Shown one piece after another: positions 7,353 to 14,881 of a stretch of 55,202 nt of DNA. Source of the DNA: Candidatus Rifleibacteriota bacterium (GTDB taxonomy: Bacteria; Muiribacteriota; Ozemobacteria; Ozemobacterales; Ozemobacteraceae); contig JAHISQ010000180.1 in NCBI GenBank assembly GCA_018818125.1, positions 1 through 55,202 on the forward strand. The letters run 5' to 3'. The translations under genes were made by a program, and so were the position numbers. Position 1 is the first letter of the stretch. Each line of letters starts with the position of its first letter. The notes beneath the pieces were generated by a model that was not told the DNA's origin, did no database searches, and was given only the letters and a program-made list of their open reading frames with translations.

Positions 7353-8270
7353 TTAGACTACTCCCTGAGAATTGGCAACTGCCTGCTTGATGGCTTCGTT
7401 GTCGATATAATCTATCGGAAAGTGCATTTCATAAGCTTTAACCTGTGAAAACAGCTTTACCACTTTTTCAAAGTGCTGCCGCCGGTGAGGCTTGAAAACC
7501 TTATCCCAGTAATCAGTTTGAGCATGGTAGTACTGCTCAATAGCTTTCAGCTTGCTTAAAGGTCTTAGCTCAAAATGATCGCTCTTGACCGGATAAAAGA
7601 TTGTGGTCAGGGGCGCTGAGCCAGGGCCGTCAGTGTTTGGACCCAATGGAGTTGAATGCAAAATCGGTTTGTCATCTTTAAAGCGCATCATCACCATGTC
7701 ATCAGAAAGCAGAAAATCATGCTTGATCATGGCAATCGAAGTGCTTTTACCGGCTTCGGGAATGCCAAGAATGGCAAAAGCCTTGTGATCGATTACAGCT
7801 CCAGCTGCGTGCAGAAAAATTCCGTCAGTTTTTGCACCCAGATTGGCCAGAAGATAAATAATCGGGACATTCATCCTAGGCTTAAAATTCGCCGTCGAAA
7901 AGCCGAGCATTTCCAGTCTATTGTGGCGAGCATCGAAAAAAAAGGATAACACTTTACCCAAAAAGCATGAATCCAGATCTATACAATCCTTTAACCAGAA
8001 AAGTTCGTTTTTTATTCCCGCAAAACCTGGCATGCATTTGGACTCACCTGTGGAAACGGTCATTAATTTCTCAAGTTCCTGCGAAACCCCATGGCAAAAA
8101 ATCGTTGCATCTTTTTCGGAATCACTCGCTGAGATAAAATGCCGCAGTTGAGGTGCACCTTCTTGAGACATGAAAAAATCAGCGCTTTCTAACCTGATTT
8201 GCCATTCGGCCAATTGCAGACAAATGCTGGTGGTTAAAATCACCGTCAAACAATGACTCCCGGACCACAT
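7353..8270 (-). CDS. HPr-kinase-like protein of the RiPP operon (ScmC/HprK-related)
   Basis: A 305-residue protein whose C-terminal half matches the HprK/PEPCK-like P-loop fold: LHAAGAVID (His154), Walker A GIPEAGKST (169-177), then FLLSDDMVMMRF with the paired Asp 190-191, and a late PIDYID segment. The N-terminal half is divergent. True HprK phosphorylates HPr on Ser; relatives in lasso clusters phosphorylate the C-terminal Ser of the precursor, and ScmC of SynChlorMet cassettes is of this kind. Its ATG lies inside the last codons of the precursor gene (25-nt overlap), so the two are translationally linked. The substrate is probably the precursor peptide, although that peptide ends in Val, not Ser. 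Confidence 0.8.
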   Translation of the reverse strand: MWSGSHCLTVILTTSICLQLAEWQIRLESADFFMSQEGAPQLRHFISASDSEKDATIFCHGVSQELEKLMTVSTGESKCMPGFAGIKNELFWLKDCIDLDSCFLGKVLSFFFDARHNRLEMLGFSTANFKPRMNVPIIYLLANLGAKTDGIFLHAAGAVIDHKAFAILGIPEAGKSTSIAMIKHDFLLSDDMVMMRFKDDKPILHSTPLGPNTDGPGSAPLTTIFYPVKSDHFELRPLSKLKAIEQYYHAQTDYWDKVFKPHRRQHFEKVVKLFSQVKAYEMHFPIDYIDNEAIKQAVANSQGVV

Positions 8271-8524
8271 AAATTAGGAGCAGTTCCAGTAAAGCAACCT
8301 GAAGTGGCATTGCTACCCGCAACACACCATAGATTGCCTCCTGTAGCTGCGCTGCCGGTGTAACAATTTGATGTTGAGCCAGGCCCGCTACCCAGCGAGC
8401 AATCTCCAAATGGCTGCCCTGCGTGAGTACCTGTTTGACAAAGCGCCTGTGGCTCAAAACCGCCCGCAGTTGCATTGGCAAGCGGAAAGCTGGTCAGAGT
8501 TGGTTTTTGGTATTTTGGCTTCAT
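8246..8524 (-). CDS. Candidate RiPP precursor peptide with six Cys repeats
   Basis: A 92-residue peptide with leader MKPKYQKPTLTSFPLANATA and a core of Gly, Ser, Thr, Asn and six Cys at 29, 42, 54, 67, 77 and 86. Each Cys opens a repeat C-x-x-G, followed by Ser or Thr in the first five: CQTGT, CSLGS, CYTGS, CVAGS, CFTGT, then CGPG. The leader has Y-Q-K-P-T-L, the YxxPxL pattern that PqqD-like recognition domains read in lasso precursors. A possible cut site is AxA (18-20) or after GG (21-22). The gene overlaps the PqqD stop by 4 nt and the HprK start by 25 nt. Repeated Cys in a small-residue core beside SPASM radical SAM enzymes suggests thioether cross-links; this is inference. Confidence 0.8.
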   Translation of the reverse strand: MKPKYQKPTLTSFPLANATAGGFEPQALCQTGTHAGQPFGDCSLGSGPGSTSNCYTGSAATGGNLWCVAGSNATSGCFTGTAPNLCGPGVIV

Positions 8525-8817
8525 CGACTGGCCTCCTGAGGAATCTCGTAAATAAGACCAGATTTTTCGAACTGGCCTACCAGTTCGGCAAGATCAGCCT
8601 CAGCCACGGCGGGGTCACAGTCATCAAAGGCGTCATGCAGTCGTTGTAAAATAGTCTGGCATTCAGCGCCTTTTTTAAAAAGATCGAACACAAAAGCGCC
8701 GGTTTCGTTGAGAATCTTAACTTCGCCGCTCTCCGGGTTAAATAAGAGCATGCCATCTTTCTCTGTTTCGCAGAGAATTTCGTGGTTTGCTATATATTTT
8801 TTTGTTGGCAGACTCAT
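8521..8817 (-). CDS. PqqD-family peptide recognition protein (RRE)
   Basis: A 98-residue PqqD-like protein: a beta-strand start (NHEILCETEKDGMLLFNPESGEVKIL), then LNETGAFVFDLF, and the winged helix ending LVGQFEKSGLIYEI. PqqD-like proteins bind the leader peptide and present it to the modifying enzyme. It sits directly before the precursor gene (ATGA overlap) and directly after the peptidase gene, so it very likely binds the YxxPxL leader. In SynChlorMet-type cassettes the equivalent is ScmD. Confidence 0.88.
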   Translation of the reverse strand: MSLPTKKYIANHEILCETEKDGMLLFNPESGEVKILNETGAFVFDLFKKGAECQTILQRLHDAFDDCDPAVAEADLAELVGQFEKSGLIYEIPQEASR

Positions 8818-9413
8818 TATTTTTCACTCATAATTTGCTTTAACAGCGGAGTTTTTGCAAATAACGAATGAACCCATACCCGACCTGAACTCCGTCTTTT
8901 GCATACCTTCCAGCCTCGCCAGGAATAAACCAGACAAAAGTCACCGGTGGCATCAAGGTACCGTGCCTTTTCTATACTAATAAAAGAATACATAAAACGC
9001 AGCAAGAAAGCAAGAATGAAGATTGCCAGCTCTCTTACTCGAAAAAACAACGGCGCCAGCAGCAAACCTGCTCCAAGCTCAATTCCAGCTATGTCTCTGG
9101 TAACTCCGCCTGAAATTCTGGCAACAGCAACCCCTTTGATGCACTCCACATCGAAAATTCCATCACAGCGACTCAAATTGTCACCGCGAATCAAAAACTT
9201 TTTGCCCTCAGCCGTCTGCAAAATACGCCTTATCCGGTGAATCCTAGCCTGTTCCGTATCTAGTCGGCAAAACAAGACCATATCTCCCGGTCGAAGCTTC
9301 CCCGGCTCAACTTTTGCAACCAGCAGACGCTGCCCATGGCGCAAAAACGGCCGCATGCTGCCACCGTTAACTATAATCTGCCAGGTTGAGGATAGATTAG
9401 ATGTTACTGCCAC
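8817..9413 (-). CDS. S26-type signal peptidase of the RiPP operon
   Basis: A 198-residue protein with the S26/S24 fold: catalytic Ser19 in NGGSMRPFL, then PGDMVLF, RIHRIRRIL with His59 at the place where bacterial SPase I has Lys, and GDN (77-79). The Ser-His arrangement is that of archaeal or ER-type signal peptidases. A hydrophobic segment (residues about 112-145) follows the catalytic part, so the protein is anchored by its middle rather than its N terminus. Starts with GTG and overlaps the radical SAM gene by 17 nt. As the exporter lacks a peptidase domain, this enzyme probably removes the leader, perhaps at the AxA site of the precursor. Confidence 0.8.
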   Translation of the reverse strand: MAVTSNLSSTWQIIVNGGSMRPFLRHGQRLLVAKVEPGKLRPGDMVLFCRLDTEQARIHRIRRILQTAEGKKFLIRGDNLSRCDGIFDVECIKGVAVARISGGVTRDIAGIELGAGLLLAPLFFRVRELAIFILAFLLRFMYSFISIEKARYLDATGDFCLVYSWRGWKVCKRRSSGRVWVHSLFAKTPLLKQIMSEK

Positions 9414-10482
9414 TTTTATTTAGCCGGGTTTGCGGAAAAAGACCGGATCGCAATGCCTCTTCGCAAAACGGGAAACCTGCAACAAGAGAGCCGGTTGCCG
9501 CAAAAGTGCTTGCCAGACATTTGCCGCCACAATGCATCTTCATGCGGCAACGCCCACAAACACCCTGTAAGTTGCGCGGAAAGCCTTCGCGAATCTGCTG
9601 CAAAAACTTGTTTTCCTGCCAGATTTTAGTTAAACCTCCGTTAAGCACTGAGCCGAAATTCATTTCGGGGATTTTCTCGCCAATGCCACACAAGCCAGCA
9701 CTTCCGTCATGCAACAAGCCAAGAATTCCCATAATTCCGCAGACTCCCATGCTTTGCTTGCGCAGGTCAGTAAGCGACTTCAAAGCCGCTGGAATATCAA
9801 AATGCACTGGAATCGGACAATCTTTTACTATTTCAGCAAACTCGCCATTATAAAACGCAAGAGTCTCAGCAACGCTGTGCAATTCGGAGTTGCTTTTCAT
9901 TTTGTCAGCGCGGCCAAGATCATTAATCGGGTTAATTTTAAAGCTCCCGGCTCCCATGCTGATCGCCAGTTTGATGGCATCAGCAAGCTCGCCGGCATTT
10001 TTTTTATGCAATGAAAAAATCACCTGATAGCGTATTCCAGCCTTTTGCATAAGAGCCATATTCTGCAATAATTTGTCGTAACACCCCTCAACCCCTCGCA
10101 AGCTTTCATGTGTTGCTTTGGCCGCTCCGTCCAGCGAAACCGCAACAAAAATACCATGCCCGGCCAGCGACTCTACCCGCTGCGGGTTAAGCAGAGTGCC
10201 GTTAGTCTCAATTGTAACCCTGAGCTTCATGTTTATCAGGCTTTCGATAATGTCATCGATTTCAGGGTAAAGAAAAGGTTCACCGCCGGTAAGCTTAACG
10301 GAGCACAAACCCAGTGTTTTTGCTTCCTCAAAGACTGGCCGCAAAAGAGCAAATGGGGTATAGGAATCGGCGGCAGCGGCATCGCTGAAACCCGGTTCTA
10401 TCCAGCAATGTCTGCAGCGCAGATTACAGCTTCCGCTTGCATAATAATAAATAGTGTGCAATTGCGACACTTTGTTTGCCAA
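9397..10482 (-). CDS. Radical SAM/SPASM peptide-modifying enzyme (ScmF-like)
   Basis: A 361-residue enzyme with the 4Fe-4S/SAM motif CNLRCRHCW (Cys 19, 23, 26), a KLTGGEP motif and a C-terminal SPASM region with many Cys (CGIMG, CGIGE, CGRCRMKMHCGGKC, FCEEA). SPASM enzymes with auxiliary clusters form thioether or C-C links in ribosomal peptides. The N-terminal ASGSCNLRCRHCWIEPGF resembles ScmF of SynChlorMet cassettes. I place the start at the TTG at 10482, because AGGAGGG lies six nt before it; the longer frame to 10509 would contain that ribosome site. First gene of the minus-strand RiPP operon. Confidence 0.88.
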   Translation of the reverse strand: MANKVSQLHTIYYYASGSCNLRCRHCWIEPGFSDAAAADSYTPFALLRPVFEEAKTLGLCSVKLTGGEPFLYPEIDDIIESLINMKLRVTIETNGTLLNPQRVESLAGHGIFVAVSLDGAAKATHESLRGVEGCYDKLLQNMALMQKAGIRYQVIFSLHKKNAGELADAIKLAISMGAGSFKINPINDLGRADKMKSNSELHSVAETLAFYNGEFAEIVKDCPIPVHFDIPAALKSLTDLRKQSMGVCGIMGILGLLHDGSAGLCGIGEKIPEMNFGSVLNGGLTKIWQENKFLQQIREGFPRNLQGVCGRCRMKMHCGGKCLASTFAATGSLVAGFPFCEEALRSGLFPQTRLNKSGSNI

Positions 10483-10578
10483 TTTAACCCTCCTGTCATC
10501 AATGCTCAAAGCTCAAAGTCATAACCCGGGCAAATTTTTATTTAGCGAACAAACAGTTTTTCGGTTTCGCACAATTAT

Positions 10579-10608
10579 TTGACATAGTAAACCATAGCAG
10601 GTTATTCT
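10579..10608 (+). promoter_or_regulatory. Candidate promoter for the plus-strand radical SAM gene
   Basis: TTGACA at 10579-10584, an 18-nt spacer and TATTCT at 10603-10608, in the divergent intergenic region. Leader of about 130 nt to the GTG at 10743. The -10 match is moderate. No clear promoter for the opposite operon is seen. Confidence 0.45.
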
Positions 10609-10742
10609 ACCAGTGAAACATGCCCGCAAGAGTCTAGTTTAGCTTTGCTTGCTGAAACACCATATAAAATGCCAAAGAATTTTTTAAGTTATTTTCTGCA
10701 AATTCTGAACCATCATGGCTCGCCAGGCGTGATATCCGTCAA

Positions 10743-12143
10743 GTGCTGAGTAGCGCTTCACCAAGGCTTCCCTGTAGAAAAAGATCTGTTTCTACGCGTT
10801 TATTGCGTGACGGCGGCGCTGTGTTGTTTGACGCTGACCGCAGCCTTGAGCTGTTTATCAATCAAACCGGCTATGCGATATGGAAACTCCTCGACGGCCA
10901 CCATGATAATCAAGCCATTTTATCACATTTAAATACTGCATTTTCTCAGACTGAAAATCTGGATGAAGATCTTGTGACATACATTGAGCTTCTCAAGCAA
11001 CAGGCTCTCATAGAGTTTGAACACACCCTGGAAACAGAAGTTTTTTCGTGGCACGATGAGTCCCCATTAAATTTTGATATTTCCATAACCGGCCACTGCA
11101 ATTTGAAGTGCCCCTTTTGTTTTTATTCCGAGGCAATTAATACAAGACCCGACCTGCCAATTTCGGAATGGCAAACCTTTTTTAATGAATTAAAAAGTCT
11201 GGCAGTTCGCGAAGTGACCTTAAGTGGCGGCGAAATACTTTGCCGAACAGATCTATTTGATCTTATAGATCTTGTGATAGCAGCGAATTTACGCTTTGCC
11301 TTGCTGAGCAACGGCACCCTTGGCAACGAAAGAATCATTTCGGAACTGATGAAACCACATCGTCGGTGCCGACTTAACAGCATTCAGCTTTCGGTGGATG
11401 GTTCCTGCCCACAGATTCATGACCAGATCAGAGGAGAAGGCTCATTCGCAGCTACAGACAAGTTTCTACGGCTTCTCAAGCAGGCGGGTTTGCCGGTTAC
11501 GGTGAGAATGACCGTAAATCGTCTGAATTTACATGATATTGAGAACACCTTCGCATATTTGCTCGATGACATTGGGCTGCCTTCTGCGAGCGTCAACTCA
11601 GCCACTCAGATTGGCGCTGCTGTCAGCAACGTTGATATAATTGATTTGAGCGCCCAGGAGCGCCTGATAGCCATGCAAACTTTGCGCCGCCTCGATGATG
11701 AAGTCTGGCCGGGAAGAATAGAAGCTCAGGCTGGCCCTCTTTACGAAAGCCGGCAATTCGAAAGCATGGAACAGCACAAGCAGCACCACCCGGCTTATAA
11801 CGGGCATCTTTCGGCTTGCGGCTGTTTTCGCTCAAAGCTGGCAGTGCACCACGACGGGATTATTATTCCCTGCAACATGCTTGGCAATGTCGAATTGGGT
11901 CGTATAAATCGCGACAGTATCAAAAAAATCTGGCTTGAGCACCCGGTCTTAAAAAAGCTTGCCTCACGCACCAGTGTCAGCCTGAAGAGCATAGATGGGT
12001 GTAAAGATTGCGAATATGTCGATATCTGCAATGGCGGCTGCCCGGCCGATGAGATCAGCAGCACCGGCAATTTCTTTACCCCGTCGATCAGCAACTGCTA
12101 TCGCGCCTTCAAAAACAAGATCAATTCCCCAAAAACATCATAA
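10743..12143 (+). CDS. PqqD-fused radical SAM/SPASM enzyme (ScmE-like)
   Basis: A 466-residue protein. Residues about 15-95 form a PqqD-like domain (FDADRSLELFINQTGYAIW, ending EDLVTYIELLKQQALIEF), so it carries its own leader-binding module. The radical SAM core follows with CNLKCPFC (Cys 119, 123, 126), TLSGGEIL and LSVDG. The SPASM tail has CGCF, IIPCNMLGN, GCKDCEYVDICNGGCP and a late NCYR. This resembles ScmE of SynChlorMet cassettes. It is divergent from the precursor operon and probably acts on the same peptide or on its already modified form. GTG start with no strong ribosome site; no upstream in-frame alternative exists. Confidence 0.87.
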   Translation: MLSSASPRLPCRKRSVSTRLLRDGGAVLFDADRSLELFINQTGYAIWKLLDGHHDNQAILSHLNTAFSQTENLDEDLVTYIELLKQQALIEFEHTLETEVFSWHDESPLNFDISITGHCNLKCPFCFYSEAINTRPDLPISEWQTFFNELKSLAVREVTLSGGEILCRTDLFDLIDLVIAANLRFALLSNGTLGNERIISELMKPHRRCRLNSIQLSVDGSCPQIHDQIRGEGSFAATDKFLRLLKQAGLPVTVRMTVNRLNLHDIENTFAYLLDDIGLPSASVNSATQIGAAVSNVDIIDLSAQERLIAMQTLRRLDDEVWPGRIEAQAGPLYESRQFESMEQHKQHHPAYNGHLSACGCFRSKLAVHHDGIIIPCNMLGNVELGRINRDSIKKIWLEHPVLKKLASRTSVSLKSIDGCKDCEYVDICNGGCPADEISSTGNFFTPSISNCYRAFKNKINSPKTS

Positions 12144-12161
12144 AAAAAATATCGGGACAAT

Positions 12162-12545
12162 ATGCACAGAGCGTTCTTAAAAAACAAACACAAGCTTCTA
12201 ATGCGCGCAATCCTTGGCTGGACAGCACTGATCATGGTGCTATCCTTGATGCCACGAATGTCTTCTCTAATGAACCCTCAAGACGAAAACGGGTTAAACC
12301 AGGGTCCCCTGGCACACCTCAGCGCATATTCCGTCCTCGCCGCCATGCTTACCGCATACATGATCATCAAAGGGAAACGTCACCCGGCAATAAGAGCGTG
12401 TCTGCTCGCAGGATCTTACGGCGCACTGGTCGAATTCGCCCAGTATTTTACCCCTACCCGATCATGCGACCCTTACGATATCTTGATAAATCTTGCCGCC
12501 GCCGCCCTGGGTGTTACTTTTTTCAAACTGGCAATCAGCCGATAA
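12162..12545 (+). CDS. VanZ-family membrane protein
   Basis: A 127-residue protein with four hydrophobic helices and the VanZ-like pattern: DENGLNQGPLAHLSAYSVLA near the middle and ALVEFAQYFTPTRSCDPYDILINLAAAALG near the C terminus. VanZ-like proteins often occur in exosortase/EPS loci, where their role is unknown. It starts 18 nt after the upstream radical SAM gene and is probably co-transcribed with it; it converges on the exosortase gene, 13 nt away. Confidence 0.8.
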   Translation: MHRAFLKNKHKLLMRAILGWTALIMVLSLMPRMSSLMNPQDENGLNQGPLAHLSAYSVLAAMLTAYMIIKGKRHPAIRACLLAGSYGALVEFAQYFTPTRSCDPYDILINLAAAALGVTFFKLAISR

Positions 12546-12558
12546 AGCAAACAAAACG

Positions 12559-14139
12559 CTAGAGCCATTTCCCGAAACTTTGCTGCAATTGCCTGATCAA
12601 TAGAGTGATTTCGACTGTGGACGAGCCTTTTTTATCTGCAGTCGCTACCATGATAAAACAACCATCGGCGGGCATTCCTCTTAACTCAAGCCAGTATTGC
12701 CACAAAGCGTGTTTAAATGGATCACTGGAAAGCTTACCGGTAGACTGCAGCCAATAATACATCCTGGTCTGTACACCTGCTTCATTTATGAAACTTGTGG
12801 CAACCGCTTCACTGCCAAGTTGTTCTTGAGAATGCGATGCCGCCGCATAAATTCCGGTGGAACAGATCATCGCCTGATGGAAAACAATCAGCCGATTTCT
12901 TGGGCGGCGACCCGGCCACCAGATAACTTCCACTTTTACCTGCTCGCCAGATGGCGACTCAAGCAATGCCTGGCGACTTTGTGCGGCGCCTTCAAAGCCA
13001 GGCGTAAAAACCCTGTTGAGACTGGAATCTGGTGCCTCAATCTGATGCCAACCAGGTGGGCAGATTTTAACATCTGCAAATCCTGGGCGCACAAAATCCG
13101 CAGGTGCGGGCCTTACCGCGACCAGACTTCCGACTGTTATCAGCATTAACCAGACAGTTGTCATTAACAGCGCCCGCCTGTGAGATATGGCACAGGAAAA
13201 TACAGCTTCAGGCTCATGACCTTTCTGCGAATCTGACAATGGTGCAAAGGAACGGGCTACATTTTTTATCAGTCTGACACCTGCAATCAACGCAGCAATT
13301 GCAGAAAAGTAAAAGAGCAAAATCCAATTGCCATGAATAAAGGATGCAGCCGCAGAAGAACCTTGCCGCCCCGTAATCTCGCCGGCAATGCTAAGTCGCA
13401 GCACATTTACCAAAATGGCCAGGGGCACAGATAAAACAAATACCATAATTCGCAACCTGGTATAGCGACGCAATTGCCAATGACCCAGTAAAAGCGCCAG
13501 AAAAGTTAAAGCCGTTAAGAATCGCACTCCGCTGCATTCTTCCACAATTTGCAAACTGCTGGGGCCAATATGCACAACGGTTCCAGAATACCAGGCATCA
13601 TGGCCGAGATTAACCAGCATTCCGGTTGTCCAGAGCACGCCAATTTGCTGCAAAGGCGAATGCAACCAGTGAAAAGTTACGTATTGCGGTAAAGGCAGAC
13701 AATAGACAAGTAACAACCATGGAAAAGCCATACGCTGCCAACCATCGTCACCCCGCCAAAGCCTTAATAACAAAGGAATTCCAAGCCACAAGCCTGCTGC
13801 CAGCAGAAATTCTTCTTCGAGAAAGGCATCGGCAATTATACACGCAACAGAGCCAGCAAAAAGTCCGGCAAAAAACCACTTGCCAAGAGCACTATCAGCC
13901 TCAAAAATTGCAAGCGCAGGGCGGTGTCTGGGTTTTAATGCCAGCAGCAAGGCAGTAACGACGACGACTCCAGCATGCTCGCCTGTTGGATTGCGCCCCA
14001 TTTCCCTGAGTAATCTGGGCAGAGAAACGGCAATGGCAGCAACCAGCAAAGGCAGCAGAAAAAGAACAATCAAACGTCTGTTTTGGTGGGATTTCGCAGT
14101 AGAGTTGTCGTTATGCCAGGACTCCGGACTAGTCATCAT
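12559..14139 (-). CDS. Exosortase with C-terminal EpsI domain
   Basis: A 526-residue protein. Residues 1-320 form the multi-helix exosortase with the catalytic triad Cys202 (EECSGVR), Arg248 (VNVLRLS) and His269 (FIHGNW). After one more membrane helix (325-345) comes an EpsI-type periplasmic domain (PGWHQIE...VIWWPGRRPRNRL...YYWLQSTG...). Exosortases cleave PEP-CTERM tails and transfer the protein to a surface acceptor. Start placed at the ATG at 14139 (MMTSPES), which overlaps the stop of the PEP-CTERM protease gene, so the pair is translationally coupled; the longer frame to 14280 would add a Cys-rich stretch translated from that gene. Confidence 0.9.
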   Translation of the reverse strand: MMTSPESWHNDNSTAKSHQNRRLIVLFLLPLLVAAIAVSLPRLLREMGRNPTGEHAGVVVVTALLLALKPRHRPALAIFEADSALGKWFFAGLFAGSVACIIADAFLEEEFLLAAGLWLGIPLLLRLWRGDDGWQRMAFPWLLLVYCLPLPQYVTFHWLHSPLQQIGVLWTTGMLVNLGHDAWYSGTVVHIGPSSLQIVEECSGVRFLTALTFLALLLGHWQLRRYTRLRIMVFVLSVPLAILVNVLRLSIAGEITGRQGSSAAASFIHGNWILLFYFSAIAALIAGVRLIKNVARSFAPLSDSQKGHEPEAVFSCAISHRRALLMTTVWLMLITVGSLVAVRPAPADFVRPGFADVKICPPGWHQIEAPDSSLNRVFTPGFEGAAQSRQALLESPSGEQVKVEVIWWPGRRPRNRLIVFHQAMICSTGIYAAASHSQEQLGSEAVATSFINEAGVQTRMYYWLQSTGKLSSDPFKHALWQYWLELRGMPADGCFIMVATADKKGSSTVEITLLIRQLQQSFGKWL

Positions 14140-14881
14140 CGGACGGAGACGACATAAAATAGCCGGCACCAAGCGATAGACACAATAGCAACATGGTAGC
14201 CGGCTCGGGGGTTGATTCACCATATTGCAGCTGAACCAGGTCGGTTTCAGGCACTCCAAGGTCGCGCTCGACTGTGCCAATAGTGTAAGTTGGAGACATT
14301 ACCGATGTCGGGTCGTCATTATGGACAACACCGATAGCATGCCCAAGTTCGTGAACTGCTACCGAAATAAGATCGATCTGACTCGCACCCGGTGCGCCAG
14401 AGCCCACATACCAGTCCCACGTAGAATCAAAGTGGATATCTCCCCAGGCTGATACAGGCCCTGTTGGCATATAACCGTAAGCGAGCACACCTGAGGGATC
14501 AACTTCGGTGAGTGCAATACGTATATCACCGGCAGCTCCATCGGTGTTCCATGCCTGACCGCTATCGGCAACTTCAACAAAGTTCAAGCCACAACTGGCA
14601 CTCCAGGTATCAAAAGCGGTGGCAAGAGCAGGTTTCCATGCTTCAGGCACAACTTGCGCCACGCCACTGGTTGAATAAGCATTGGTTGGCGCGGTGTAAT
14701 TATCAATAACATAATTGGTTGTGGCAAACGAGTAGGTAACAGTGGTTCCGGGGCCGCCCCAGTTACCGATCCAGCCGGTGGGACTTTCGATCCAGGCTGC
14801 ATAACTGATGCCCGGCAAAAGAACAATAACAGCCAGCAACACAAGCAATTTCAGACTAGAGGTGATTTTTATTAATCTCAC
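14129..14881 (-). CDS. Matrixin-type metalloprotease with PEP-CTERM-like sorting tail
   Basis: A 250-residue secreted protein. Signal peptide ending SYAA (about residue 29); zinc-binding HELGHAIGVVH, the HExxHxxGxxH motif of matrixins/metzincins, then the Met-turn SVMSP. The C terminus carries PEP, a hydrophobic helix (ATMLLLCLSLGAGYFM) and SSPSDDD. That is the PEP-CTERM layout, but the usual terminal Arg cluster is replaced by three Asp. The gene abuts the exosortase gene by overlap, so this is probably its dedicated substrate: a surface-displayed protease. No other PEP-CTERM protein is seen in the window. Confidence 0.87.
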   Translation of the reverse strand: MRLIKITSSLKLLVLLAVIVLLPGISYAAWIESPTGWIGNWGGPGTTVTYSFATTNYVIDNYTAPTNAYSTSGVAQVVPEAWKPALATAFDTWSASCGLNFVEVADSGQAWNTDGAAGDIRIALTEVDPSGVLAYGYMPTGPVSAWGDIHFDSTWDWYVGSGAPGASQIDLISVAVHELGHAIGVVHNDDPTSVMSPTYTIGTVERDLGVPETDLVQLQYGESTPEPATMLLLCLSLGAGYFMSSPSDDD

